Shown here in pieces: positions 15,614-22,326 of a DNA stretch of 22,326 bases. Position 1 is the stretch's first letter, and every line of letters starts with the position of its first letter. The position numbers and the translations under genes were made by a program. A model generated the notes under the pieces. That model did no database searches and was not told the DNA's origin. It saw nothing but the letters and a program-made list of their open reading frames with translations. The DNA comes from Spirochaetales bacterium (lineage in GTDB: Bacteria; Spirochaetota; Spirochaetia; ARS1246): the NCBI GenBank assembly GCA_018644745.1, contig JABGPX010000782.1, forward strand, positions 1 to 22,326, in the 5' to 3' direction.

Positions 15614-16589
15614 TCGAGGAAACCTTTCGAAATTTTATCTCTATGGGCATTGCATAGAAAGTGATTTTCTATTTACGATTCGTCTAGAGCCTGCATCCGG
15701 ACCTGTGGAGTTGAGTATAACGGCGACAGCGGGGCGGCGGTCTCCGCTCTTGCCCGTAATGTCCGATTGGGAGTTGGCATATCCGCAAACTATCGGATTG
15801 AAAAGTGACGGGAGCGGCGTGTACCTGTATAGGAAGGGAGAAACATACAGGTTTCGATTTATCGGTACCGCGGATTTTTTTGTGCGGCGGGATTCTATCG
15901 AGTACCACTCGGATCCCGATTGTCCTCCCGAGGTGCTTGAGCTATGCCTTCTAGGCATCGTAATGGCTTTTTGGCTCGAGCTTACCGGTGTTGTCGCTCT
16001 GCATGCCTCGGCGGTAGTTATTGACGGCGGTGCTGTATGTTTCTGCAGGGGTAATTCACCTGGTAAAAGCACAACGGCGATGCAGTTTCTAACTTCCGGA
16101 TATTCTATGCTAACCGATGACATTCTGCCGTTGCGAATTCACAACGGTGCAGCAATCGGTTATTCCGGGTACCCTCAAGCACGCCTGTGGCCGGAAGAAG
16201 CGATACACTTCTTCGGCTCGGTTCAGGATTTTCGTATAGTACATCCGGGTTACAGAAAACTACGCATACCCGCGGGGAATGGGGAGTGTGTAAAGTTCAC
16301 GAATGATAAAATGCCGATACGGGTACTGTATCTTCTCGATGATATTTTACCCGCCGGCTCATCCTGTCCGACAATACAGCCGGTATCATCAGGAGAAAGT
16401 GTAATTACTCTCATTCGCAGCGCCTTTATCCCGGAAATGATTGAGGTTTCAGGTCTTCAATATTCGAGATTGGGAGTGTTGAGCAAGCTGGCTGAGGAAA
16501 TACCAGTTCGCCGCATTTTTAAACCTACAGGATATGAACACCTTCCTGAGTTGATGGATGCCGTTCTCAAGGATCTTAACGTTACATGA
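15606..16589 (+). CDS. HprK-like serine kinase of a RiPP cassette
   Basis: A 327-residue protein related to the C-terminal kinase domain of HPr kinase. It has LHASAVVIDGGAVCF (132-146), a P-loop GNSPGKSTT (149-157) and LTDDILPLRI (169-178). In the P-loop the first conserved glycine appears to be Arg148 (RGNSPGKS against the usual GxSGxGKS), a small deviation. Homologous kinases in lasso clusters, such as that of paeninodin, phosphorylate a serine of the peptide; related HprK-like kinases also occur with PqqD proteins in exopolysaccharide loci. Possible targets here are the three serines at the core C terminus. It overlaps the preceding gene by 8 bases and the exporter as ATGA, so expression is tightly coupled. 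Confidence 0.83.
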   Translation: MPDRGNLSKFYLYGHCIESDFLFTIRLEPASGPVELSITATAGRRSPLLPVMSDWELAYPQTIGLKSDGSGVYLYRKGETYRFRFIGTADFFVRRDSIEYHSDPDCPPEVLELCLLGIVMAFWLELTGVVALHASAVVIDGGAVCFCRGNSPGKSTTAMQFLTSGYSMLTDDILPLRIHNGAAIGYSGYPQARLWPEEAIHFFGSVQDFRIVHPGYRKLRIPAGNGECVKFTNDKMPIRVLYLLDDILPAGSSCPTIQPVSSGESVITLIRSAFIPEMIEVSGLQYSRLGVLSKLAEEIPVRRIFKPTGYEHLPELMDAVLKDLNVT

Positions 16590-18394
16590 GTGAATCTATC
16601 CGTGCCCGAATACGAGGTGCTTTGCGCATAGATTACGCATTCAATATTATCTGGAAAAGTGACCCAAAGCGCACTATAGTTTCTTTTGCTCTTCTGCTGC
16701 TGAGCGGTATAGTTCCGACTATATCGCTTTACCTTATTAAGCGAATAGTTGATTCAGCCGTTGAACTTGTTGCCGCGGATCCGCCTTCGGCCGCGGTTAA
16801 TCAAATCATATGGCTTGTGGCTGTGGCTGGTGCCGTAGCAATTTTAGCCGCGATTGTTCAGACACTTGCAGGTTATATGGAAACCGCTCAGACACTGCGA
16901 GTTGTCAACTACGTTCAGAGTACCATCCATAAGAAATCGATTAGATTGGACCTGTCGTATTATGAAGATCCAAAATACCACGATACCCTCCATCGCGCAC
17001 AAGAAGAGGCACCGTACCGCCCCGGCCGCATCCTCTCCGATGTATTTTCATTCTGCAGGAACGCAATAAGTCTTGCGGGTATCGGAGCGCTGCTGGTTTT
17101 CACTTTCCATTGGGTGTTTGTTCTCCTCCTTCTTATCACGGCTTTGCCCGTAGTGGCTATAAGGCTGAAGTATGCTCGACGCTTTTTTCATTGGCACAAA
17201 TCGCAAACCACGATCGAACGGAAAATTGAGTACTTGAATTTCATTATTACCGGCTCCTGGTTTGCAAAGGAAGTGCGATCCTTCCAATTGGGAGATCTCT
17301 TTAGGGGGAATTCCAGCAAATTTCGAAAGGAATTCCGGGATGGACGATTGAAAATTGAACGATCGAGAATGAGCATTGAGCTGGTTGCGCAGGTAAGTCA
17401 AGCGGCAATATTATTCATCCTTATCGGCTACGTAGTTGTGCGGGTAATCAATAAAGGCCAGACGGTCGGCGATGTTATTATGCTGTATCAGGCCTTCCAA
17501 CGAGGCCAGGCAGCAATCAACGGGATGATGGCAAGCATCGGCGACCTGTATGAAAACAATCTCTTCCTCTCATACTATACAGAGTTCATGGAACTGGCAC
17601 CCCGGGTAAAGAGTCCGTCCAACCCGGTTCTTAAAGAAGGCCCTGTTACACAAAGTTTTTCGTTTAAGGATATATATTTTAAATATCCTCATGCCAAACG
17701 CGCCGCGCTTCGCGGTGTTTCACTAGAAGTAATTCCTGGAGAGATTGTGGCGATAACAGGAGAGAATGGCGCCGGAAAGTCAACGCTGGTAAGGCTCATT
17801 TCAAGGCTCCATGATCCAACAGCGGGACGATTGGAGTTAGACGGCATAGACATCCGGGATCTGGCGTTGGAAGATCTACGATCGCGAATGAGCGTGCTTT
17901 ATCAGGACCCCTCCAGTTATTATGTAAGTGCAAAGGAAAATATCTGGTATGGTGACGTGGAAGCGCCAATTGATAACGACCGTGTCGCCGAAGCCGCGGA
18001 CCGGTCGGGCGTCGCGGATTTCGCAAAAGCTCTGCCGCGTGATACAGACTCGGTTCTCGGAACATGGTTTGACGACGGCTCAGAAATCAGTACCGGGCAG
18101 TGGAAAAAGATAGCCCTTGCCCGTCTTTACTATGCAAATAAGCAGATCCTTATCCTGGATGAACCAACTACCGCGCTGGACGCAGCGTCCGAAGCAAAGC
18201 TATTAAACAATCTTCGAGACACCCGAAAAAATCGGCTGGTGCTGTTAGTGAGTCACCGGATGTCAACAGTCAGTAAGGCTGATCGAATCTATGTTATGCA
18301 CGACGGCGAAATTGTAGAATTCGGGAGCCACGTAGAGCTGTTAAAGGAAAATGGGCTATATAAACGTCTGTGTAAGATCCAAGGTGCAATATAA
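16586..18394 (+). CDS. ABC exporter, fused permease and ATPase
   Basis: A 602-residue half-transporter, the normal layout for peptide and lasso D-type exporters. The N-terminal half (about 1-330) has several hydrophobic segments. The ATPase domain shows GENGAGKSTL (about 391-400), the Q-loop region LYQDPSSYYV, the signature ISTGQWKKIALAR near 500, ILILDEPTTALDA (about 521) and the SHR switch near 555. The signature departs from LSGGQ by having STGQ, as seen in some exporters. It has no N-terminal C39 peptidase, in agreement with leader removal by the separate B2 enzyme. It probably exports the modified peptide. It starts in an ATGA overlap with the kinase gene. Confidence 0.93.
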   Translation: MSESIRARIRGALRIDYAFNIIWKSDPKRTIVSFALLLLSGIVPTISLYLIKRIVDSAVELVAADPPSAAVNQIIWLVAVAGAVAILAAIVQTLAGYMETAQTLRVVNYVQSTIHKKSIRLDLSYYEDPKYHDTLHRAQEEAPYRPGRILSDVFSFCRNAISLAGIGALLVFTFHWVFVLLLLITALPVVAIRLKYARRFFHWHKSQTTIERKIEYLNFIITGSWFAKEVRSFQLGDLFRGNSSKFRKEFRDGRLKIERSRMSIELVAQVSQAAILFILIGYVVVRVINKGQTVGDVIMLYQAFQRGQAAINGMMASIGDLYENNLFLSYYTEFMELAPRVKSPSNPVLKEGPVTQSFSFKDIYFKYPHAKRAALRGVSLEVIPGEIVAITGENGAGKSTLVRLISRLHDPTAGRLELDGIDIRDLALEDLRSRMSVLYQDPSSYYVSAKENIWYGDVEAPIDNDRVAEAADRSGVADFAKALPRDTDSVLGTWFDDGSEISTGQWKKIALARLYYANKQILILDEPTTALDAASEAKLLNNLRDTRKNRLVLLVSHRMSTVSKADRIYVMHDGEIVEFGSHVELLKENGLYKRLCKIQGAI

Positions 18395-18412
18395 GATGGA
18401 TCCAAGCGAGTT

Positions 18413-19615
18413 ATGTTGAATTTTACGATGCGGCTTACAAATGAGCAGAAATTGGTGCTGTCGTGCGCGGCCTCCCGCCATGCCGAGAGCGCAAATAGCA
18501 AAATAGCAGAACTCCTCGATGCACATATTGATTGGAATGCCGTCCTGCTCGAATCACAATGGCACGGGGTTTTACCCGCGGTGTATAACAAAATACGCGG
18601 GTCCTTCGCCGACTCCATTTCTGACGAAGGTGTGGATCTTCTCGCCGATGCATTTGACGACGAACTTAAACGCAGTATGCTTTTGTCATCGGTTCTCTTT
18701 TCTCTGCTTGATGATTTTGACGATGCCGGGATAACGGCGGTTCCCTACAAAGGACCTGTTTTTGCGGACAGGTATTACGGCAGTATTGCACACAGGACTT
18801 TTTGGGATCTTGATATTTTGATGAGTAGAAAAGACATTTTGCCTGCTAAAGAGATAATGCTTAAGAGGGGATATGTTCCCGAGGATTCTTGGAACCGAAT
18901 GCAGGAGCGGCGGAATTTGAGGCTCAACTGCGAGTACAACTTCGATAAGCCCGGCACCCATGTTGAGCTTCATTGGGGATTTGTACGAAAATATATTCGG
19001 TTTGAGATAGATCCCGAAGATGTTATCAATAACACTGAGACCATGAGTTTTCTTGGACGATCGGTACATATGCTGGATCCATCCAATCGTTTCCTGATTT
19101 TGTGTGTACACAACGGTGTGAAGCATCATTGGCATCGGCTGAGAATGATCACCGATCTGGCAATACTATTTGAGAAAGACATATCTCAAGATTGGCAGGC
19201 TATCATTGAAAAAGGTCGACGCCTGGGCCTGCTGAATGCAATGAGCACAGGTGCCGAATTGGCTAAAAGCTTGTTGGGTATCGATCTGCCTGCGGGGTTT
19301 TCGCAATTGCTCGAAGATCCATCACCCGCAGCTGGGCTTTCTGAAAAAATGCGTTCTATGATGTTTTCTGAGCGGGAGAATCCTCCCCACGCATTTGCTT
19401 TTAACAGAATATCTCTCTTACTTCGTGAAAGATGCAATGATAGATTGAGGTTTTTACCTCATATTCTGAAGGGAATATTTTTCCCGACAGATAAAGAGGA
19501 AAGGCTGATACCGGGTGAGGGCCTTTTCGTCATATTGATTCGTAACATCATTCGGCCAATCAGGCTACTTGCTAAATACGTCACGCTCCTCAAGCACCAA
19601 AGGAAGGTTTATTAA
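18413..19615 (+). CDS. Nucleotidyltransferase-family protein of a RiPP cassette
   Basis: A 400-residue protein of the uncharacterised nucleotidyltransferase family (NTP_transf_5-like) common in lasso and HprK-related clusters. Signatures are VPYKGPVFADRYYG (110-123), the metal-binding FWDLDILMS with Asp132 and Asp134, HVELHWGFVRKY, and NRFLILCVHNGVKHHWHRLR around 225-244. In the pseudomycoidin system a related enzyme works after the kinase to attach hexoses to the phosphorylated peptide, so it may extend a phosphoserine here; the donor is unknown. Start at 18413 is assumed; ATG 18428 is an alternative. It is 18 bases after the exporter, and its TAA overlaps the wbpA start by one base. Confidence 0.85.
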   Translation: MLNFTMRLTNEQKLVLSCAASRHAESANSKIAELLDAHIDWNAVLLESQWHGVLPAVYNKIRGSFADSISDEGVDLLADAFDDELKRSMLLSSVLFSLLDDFDDAGITAVPYKGPVFADRYYGSIAHRTFWDLDILMSRKDILPAKEIMLKRGYVPEDSWNRMQERRNLRLNCEYNFDKPGTHVELHWGFVRKYIRFEIDPEDVINNTETMSFLGRSVHMLDPSNRFLILCVHNGVKHHWHRLRMITDLAILFEKDISQDWQAIIEKGRRLGLLNAMSTGAELAKSLLGIDLPAGFSQLLEDPSPAAGLSEKMRSMMFSERENPPHAFAFNRISLLLRERCNDRLRFLPHILKGIFFPTDKEERLIPGEGLFVILIRNIIRPIRLLAKYVTLLKHQRKVY

Positions 19616-20922
19616 TGTACCAGCAGCTAAAAAGCAAAATCGAAAAAAAGCAGGCTATAGTCGCGATTGTCGGTTTGGGTTATGTCGGTCTGCCGCTTGC
19701 GAGCAGCTTTCGTAACGGCGGATTTAAAGTGGTAGGTTTTGATATCGATGGGACCAAAATTGAGCAGCTGCGGCAGGGAAAGAAATATCTGCCTCACATC
19801 TCTATTGATACCCTGGTTGAAGGTCTGGCGGATGAGAGCTTTGTTCCCACCGCAGATGTAACGATGCTTCAAACCGCTGATGCGATTATTTTGTGTGTAC
19901 CGACACCTCTCGGGCAGCATAACGATCCGGATCTTTCCTACATCGTGAATACCGTCGAAACGCTTCTTCCTCATCTGCGGCAGGGGCAGCTGCTCAGCCT
20001 CGAGAGCACGACCTATCCGGGAACCACGGAAGAAGAGATCGTAAGCCGAGTGGCAGAGCGAGGATTTATTGTCGGTGAGGATTTCTTCGTCGTATACAGT
20101 CCGGAGAGAGAGGATCCGGGAAATATTAATTACGGCACGAGTACTATTCCGAAAGTCGTCGGCGGTATGACCGAGAAATGCAGAGAGCTGGCGGTTGCCC
20201 TTTACGGGCAGGTGGTATCGAAGGTGGTACCCGTCTCCACCCTCAAGGCTGCTGAGATGACAAAACTTCTCGAGAATATTTTTCGCGCGGTTAATATCGG
20301 CCTGGTAAATGAGTTGAAGTTAGTTGCGGATAAGATGGGCATTGATGTATGGGAGGTTATCGATGCGGCGGCGACAAAGCCCTTCGGTTTTATGCCTTTT
20401 TATCCCGGCCCGGGACTTGGCGGACATTGTATTCCCATCGATCCCTTCTATCTGACATGGAAAGCAAGGGAGTACGGGGTGCACACCCGGTTTATAGAAC
20501 TTGCGGGGGAGGTAAATTCTAACATGCCTGCATGGGTTGTCGATAAGTGCGTAAAGGCTCTGAATGCCGCCGACACGTCGGTAAAGAATGCCAAAATTCT
20601 CATCTGCGGGTTGGCATATAAAAAGAATGTAGGCGACGTGAGAGAGTCCCCTTCGGTAGAGATCATCGAACTGCTCATGGAACTCGGAGCCGACGTCTGT
20701 TATTCTGATCCTCATATAGAGAAAATTCCGACAATGAGACATCATTCGATTTCTTTGGATTCTGTCGTTCTTGATGAGCCGCTGCTCAGGTCGCTAGACT
20801 GTGTGGTCATAGCCACGGATCACGACGTTTTCGATTATGATCTGATCGGCAGGTGTGCACCGCTTGTTATCGATACCAGGGGCCGCTATCGCGAGCCTGC
20901 GGCAAATATAGTGAAAGCCTAG
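19615..20922 (+). CDS. wbpA: UDP-N-acetylglucosamine 6-dehydrogenase (nucleotide sugar dehydrogenase)
   Basis: NAD-dependent oxidation of a UDP-sugar to its uronic acid; 435 residues. It has VGLGYVGLPLASSF near the start, CVPTPLGQHNDPDLSYI, YSPEREDPGN, the GFMPFYPGPGLGGHCIPIDP active-site region with the catalytic cysteine, and LICGLAYKKNVGDVRESPS. YSPEREDPGN and the FYPGPGLGGHCIP wording fit the WbpA (UDP-GlcNAc) group better than UDP-glucose dehydrogenase, though substrate assignment by motif is not certain. The start has AGGAAGG upstream and overlaps the previous stop as TAATG. It provides a uronic acid that the AsnB/NadE-like enzymes could amidate (inference). Confidence 0.92.
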   Translation: MYQQLKSKIEKKQAIVAIVGLGYVGLPLASSFRNGGFKVVGFDIDGTKIEQLRQGKKYLPHISIDTLVEGLADESFVPTADVTMLQTADAIILCVPTPLGQHNDPDLSYIVNTVETLLPHLRQGQLLSLESTTYPGTTEEEIVSRVAERGFIVGEDFFVVYSPEREDPGNINYGTSTIPKVVGGMTEKCRELAVALYGQVVSKVVPVSTLKAAEMTKLLENIFRAVNIGLVNELKLVADKMGIDVWEVIDAAATKPFGFMPFYPGPGLGGHCIPIDPFYLTWKAREYGVHTRFIELAGEVNSNMPAWVVDKCVKALNAADTSVKNAKILICGLAYKKNVGDVRESPSVEIIELLMELGADVCYSDPHIEKIPTMRHHSISLDSVVLDEPLLRSLDCVVIATDHDVFDYDLIGRCAPLVIDTRGRYREPAANIVKA

Positions 20923-20937
20923 ACTGTGTAACTAGGC
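20917..20937. terminator. Short inverted repeat between convergent genes
   Basis: GCCTAG and CTAGGC form a 6-bp stem with a 9-base loop that includes the wbpA stop codon. There is no T tract. It sits between convergent genes at the end of the long operon, so a role in termination is possible but weakly supported. Confidence 0.3.
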
Positions 20938-20941
20938 AATC

Positions 20942-21214
20942 TCACGAAACCGCATTGAGCTTTCTCACTATCTTCCCGTCTTCATCAACTACGGGCAGCT
21001 CTTCGATCTCGCGGAGGTCTCTGTTTCCGTAGTTTCCCGGGGCGACCATCGGGAAAAAAGAAGAATAATCTTTATCAATTTCATCAAAGAGGGCGTTTTC
21101 AAGCATTCCGAGTTCAAGAGAGAATCGTCTTTTGCCGAGTACCGTGCCTTCTTTTTTTACACACTCAAATAGGAAATCCCTAAGTTCATCTATACTGTTT
21201 TTTTTAAGACCCAT
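20942..21214 (-). CDS. Small protein of unknown function
   Basis: A 90-residue protein that I do not recognise. It has no signal peptide or membrane segment. The N-terminal half is probably helical (SIDELRDFLFECVKKEG, LELGMLENALFDEID), the middle is aromatic and proline-containing (YSSFFPMVAPGNYGNRDLRE), and the C terminus has PVVDEDGKIVRKL. It is supported as a real gene by GAGG about 7-10 bases before the ATG at 21214 and by its fit between flanking genes. It is a single-gene unit convergent with wbpA. Confidence 0.65.
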   Translation of the reverse strand: MGLKKNSIDELRDFLFECVKKEGTVLGKRRFSLELGMLENALFDEIDKDYSSFFPMVAPGNYGNRDLREIEELPVVDEDGKIVRKLNAVS

Positions 21215-21306
21215 GCATCACCTCTTTCCAAAACGCTTATACATACTTTTCGGCATGCTCATAAAGCGGGTTTAGAAATCGCACTTGATTCCTGTAAAGG
21301 ACAAAT

Positions 21307-21329
21307 ACCTCGAAGCTCTGCTTCGAGGT
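21307..21329. repeat. Perfect 10-bp hairpin, terminator or REP-like element
   Basis: ACCTCGAAGC, loop TCT, GCTTCGAGGT: a perfect, GC-balanced stem in an otherwise AT-rich intergenic space. Short T-containing stretches follow but no clean T tract. It may be a terminator or a dispersed palindromic repeat; other copies cannot be searched for in this window beyond noting none was seen. Confidence 0.55.
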
Positions 21330-21380
21330 TCTTCATTATAAGGTACCAATTATATCATATTAATTGATAAAAATCTAAAT

Positions 21381-21408
21381 TTGCCAATTTGAATTAATTG
21401 TGTAATAC
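21381..21408 (+). promoter_or_regulatory. Possible sigma-70-like promoter for the PilZ gene
   Basis: TTGCCA (21381-21386) and TAATAC (21403-21408) are 16 bases apart in an AT-rich stretch, about 30 bases before the ATG at 21439. The -35 box is close to consensus but the -10 box is weak. Confidence 0.3.
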
Positions 21409-21438
21409 TAAAATCAGGGAAAAACGTTTGTTGTAATT

Positions 21439-22053
21439 ATGAAGACGATAAAAACGATTGTCAGACCAAAACGAGTACCAATTCAACACACCGTGCATTT
21501 CAACGACAGAGAATTTTCTATCTCAAATCTGTCTCCGGGTGGTTGTTATGTTGCCGGGAAGCTCGGAGGAGATTGGGCTCCGGATTCCGGATTGTTTCAA
21601 ATAGAGGGAGCACACGGATTTGAGCTCAGGTGCGACGCCCGGGTGGTATGGGTATCCGGCGGTGGGTTTGGAATTGAGTTTCTCGGTCTTTCAAGGGAAG
21701 ATCGTCGGCAGCTAAAACGGCTTATCGCCAATCGCTACAACTATCGCTATGTAGTAGCTCTCCCTGCGTCATGGCAGAGCGGTGGATGGATGCAGACCGG
21801 AGTGGTTCACGATCTATCCAAGAGCGGATGTTATATAGCGACTCACAACGCTCATGTTGTTACCGGGCAGCCCGGGCGTGTGCAGTTCCGCATTCCAGGA
21901 CACAAAAAGACTATACCCGGCAGGGTTGTGTGGAAAAACCTGCATAACGATTACGATAAACCCACCGGATTCGGTATAGAGTTCGATAGAAAGCGCGGGC
22001 GGGTTCTCAGGCATTTCATGCTTCGCCACGGCAAGGTCAGGTTGGCACGATAA
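21439..22053 (+). CDS. Tandem PilZ-domain protein
   Basis: A 204-residue cytoplasmic protein made of two PilZ domains. The first (about 9-95) has NLSPGGCYV where the c-di-GMP motif D/N-x-S-x-x-G is expected, with Asn30, and only a loosely matching arginine segment (RPKRVP). The second (about 99-200) has R-x3-R at Arg99-Arg103 and DLSKSG (125-130), the full consensus for c-di-GMP binding, and ends with GFGIEFDRKRG. PilZ proteins couple c-di-GMP to motility, exopolysaccharide or surface functions. It lies after a strong hairpin, so it is probably transcribed separately from the upstream genes. No Shine-Dalgarno is obvious close to the ATG. Confidence 0.8.
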   Translation: MKTIKTIVRPKRVPIQHTVHFNDREFSISNLSPGGCYVAGKLGGDWAPDSGLFQIEGAHGFELRCDARVVWVSGGGFGIEFLGLSREDRRQLKRLIANRYNYRYVVALPASWQSGGWMQTGVVHDLSKSGCYIATHNAHVVTGQPGRVQFRIPGHKKTIPGRVVWKNLHNDYDKPTGFGIEFDRKRGRVLRHFMLRHGKVRLAR

Positions 22054-22104
22054 TAGTGCCACATAGTATTTCCGGATTACCGTATCTTCAAGAGGGGTCT
22101 GAGC

Positions 22105-22326
22105 ATGTTCTCATTAAGTAAAAAAATAATTATTGTTCTTGCCGTTGCCGCCGCGTTTGCCGGCTGTGCACTGCCCGACATGGTAGCCTTTACGGATGAA
22201 GAAAGCCTTCTTGCCGAAGTCGCAAGCATTCTTGATGAAGAAACGAGCCCTGCTACCGAGGAAACGGGCTCCGGTACCGAGGAAACGGACCCTGGTACCG
22301 AGGAAACGGACCCTGGTACCGAGGAA
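22105..22326 (+). CDS. Lipoprotein with an acidic repeat, cut by the window end
   Basis: Partial gene, 74 codons visible. The start MFSLSKKIIIVLAVAAAFAGC has a basic N terminus, hydrophobic core and lipobox with Cys21, so it should be a lipoprotein. It continues with an acidic segment and then a Thr/Glu-rich repeat of seven residues (TEETDPG). AGAGGGGT lies 6 bases before the ATG. The repeat region looks like a flexible linker or stalk leading to a domain beyond the window. The function is unknown. Confidence 0.8.
   Translation, partial: MFSLSKKIIIVLAVAAAFAGCALPDMVAFTDEESLLAEVASILDEETSPATEETGSGTEETDPGTEETDPGTEE
22255..22326 (+). repeat. 21-bp in-frame tandem repeat in a lipoprotein gene
   Basis: A 21-base unit beginning ACCGAGGAAACG occurs three full times from 22255 (at 22255, 22276, 22297) and a fourth begins at 22318 and runs out of the window. 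The second and third units are identical; the first differs in its second half. A more degenerate copy lies just upstream at 22234-22254. Being a multiple of three, copy-number change would keep the reading frame. Confidence 0.85.

Noticed and set aside
15267..16123. Two antisense open frames across the fusion and kinase genes
   Set aside because: They are opposite to genes with clear motifs and are low-complexity, rich in Pro, Arg and Ser.
22255..22326. Repeat array as a CRISPR
   Set aside because: The units abut with no spacers, have a period of 21 bases and lie in frame in a lipoprotein gene.

Overview
The window looks like part of a surface-polysaccharide and peptide-modification locus of a diderm bacterium. 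Two lipoprotein-type signal peptides, a tandem PilZ protein, a complete dTDP-rhamnose pathway and a UDP-GlcNAc dehydrogenase support this. I cannot place the phylum safely; Spirochaetota would fit but nothing here proves it. No rRNA, tRNA, CRISPR array or insertion sequence was seen. There are no glycosyltransferases, so the rest of the glycan locus must lie outside.

Layout: (1) 1-2483, plus strand: a left-handed beta-helix acyltransferase, an acyl carrier protein and an AMP-forming acyl/aminoacyl ligase. (2) 6585-2493, minus strand, a tight four-gene set: an ACP-like protein lacking the usual phosphopantetheine serine, an AsnB-type amidotransferase, an NadE-like amide ligase and an SGNH-like lipoprotein. 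(3) 6808-8060: a small secreted protein with a calcium-loop motif, convergent with a membrane-anchored metallophosphoesterase. (4) 8155-20922, plus strand, 14 tightly packed genes plus one remnant: rmlA-rmlC-rmlD-rmlB, an FrhB-type iron-sulfur protein, acpS, then a lasso-peptide-like RiPP cassette, then wbpA. (5) 20942-22326: a small unknown minus-strand gene, a strong hairpin, a two-domain PilZ protein and the start of a repeat-rich lipoprotein cut by the window edge.

The most unusual part is the RiPP cassette at 13184-19615. It has a PqqD-type leader-binding protein (B1), a transglutaminase-fold leader peptidase (B2), a 57-residue precursor with a lasso-type leader, a phosphoribosyltransferase-like domain fused to a second PqqD domain, an HprK-like kinase, an ABC exporter and a family-5-like nucleotidyltransferase. 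No lasso cyclase is intact. Directly after B2, in the ATGA overlap position expected for the cyclase, lies a short frame whose first dozen residues look like an asparagine-synthetase-type N terminus and then lose all resemblance. In agreement, the predicted core peptide has no Asp or Glu anywhere, so the usual macrolactam ring cannot form. The core is instead very basic, with an RGG-like start and one cysteine. My reading is that a lasso-type locus lost cyclisation and was kept, or repurposed, to make a linear peptide modified by the phosphoribosyltransferase fusion, kinase and nucleotidyltransferase. This is inference from sequence only.

The ACP, AMP-ligase and AcpS genes suggest a carrier-bound acyl or aminoacyl group, and the AsnB/NadE-like pair suggests amide formation. 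These may decorate a glycan containing rhamnose and GlcNAc uronic acid.
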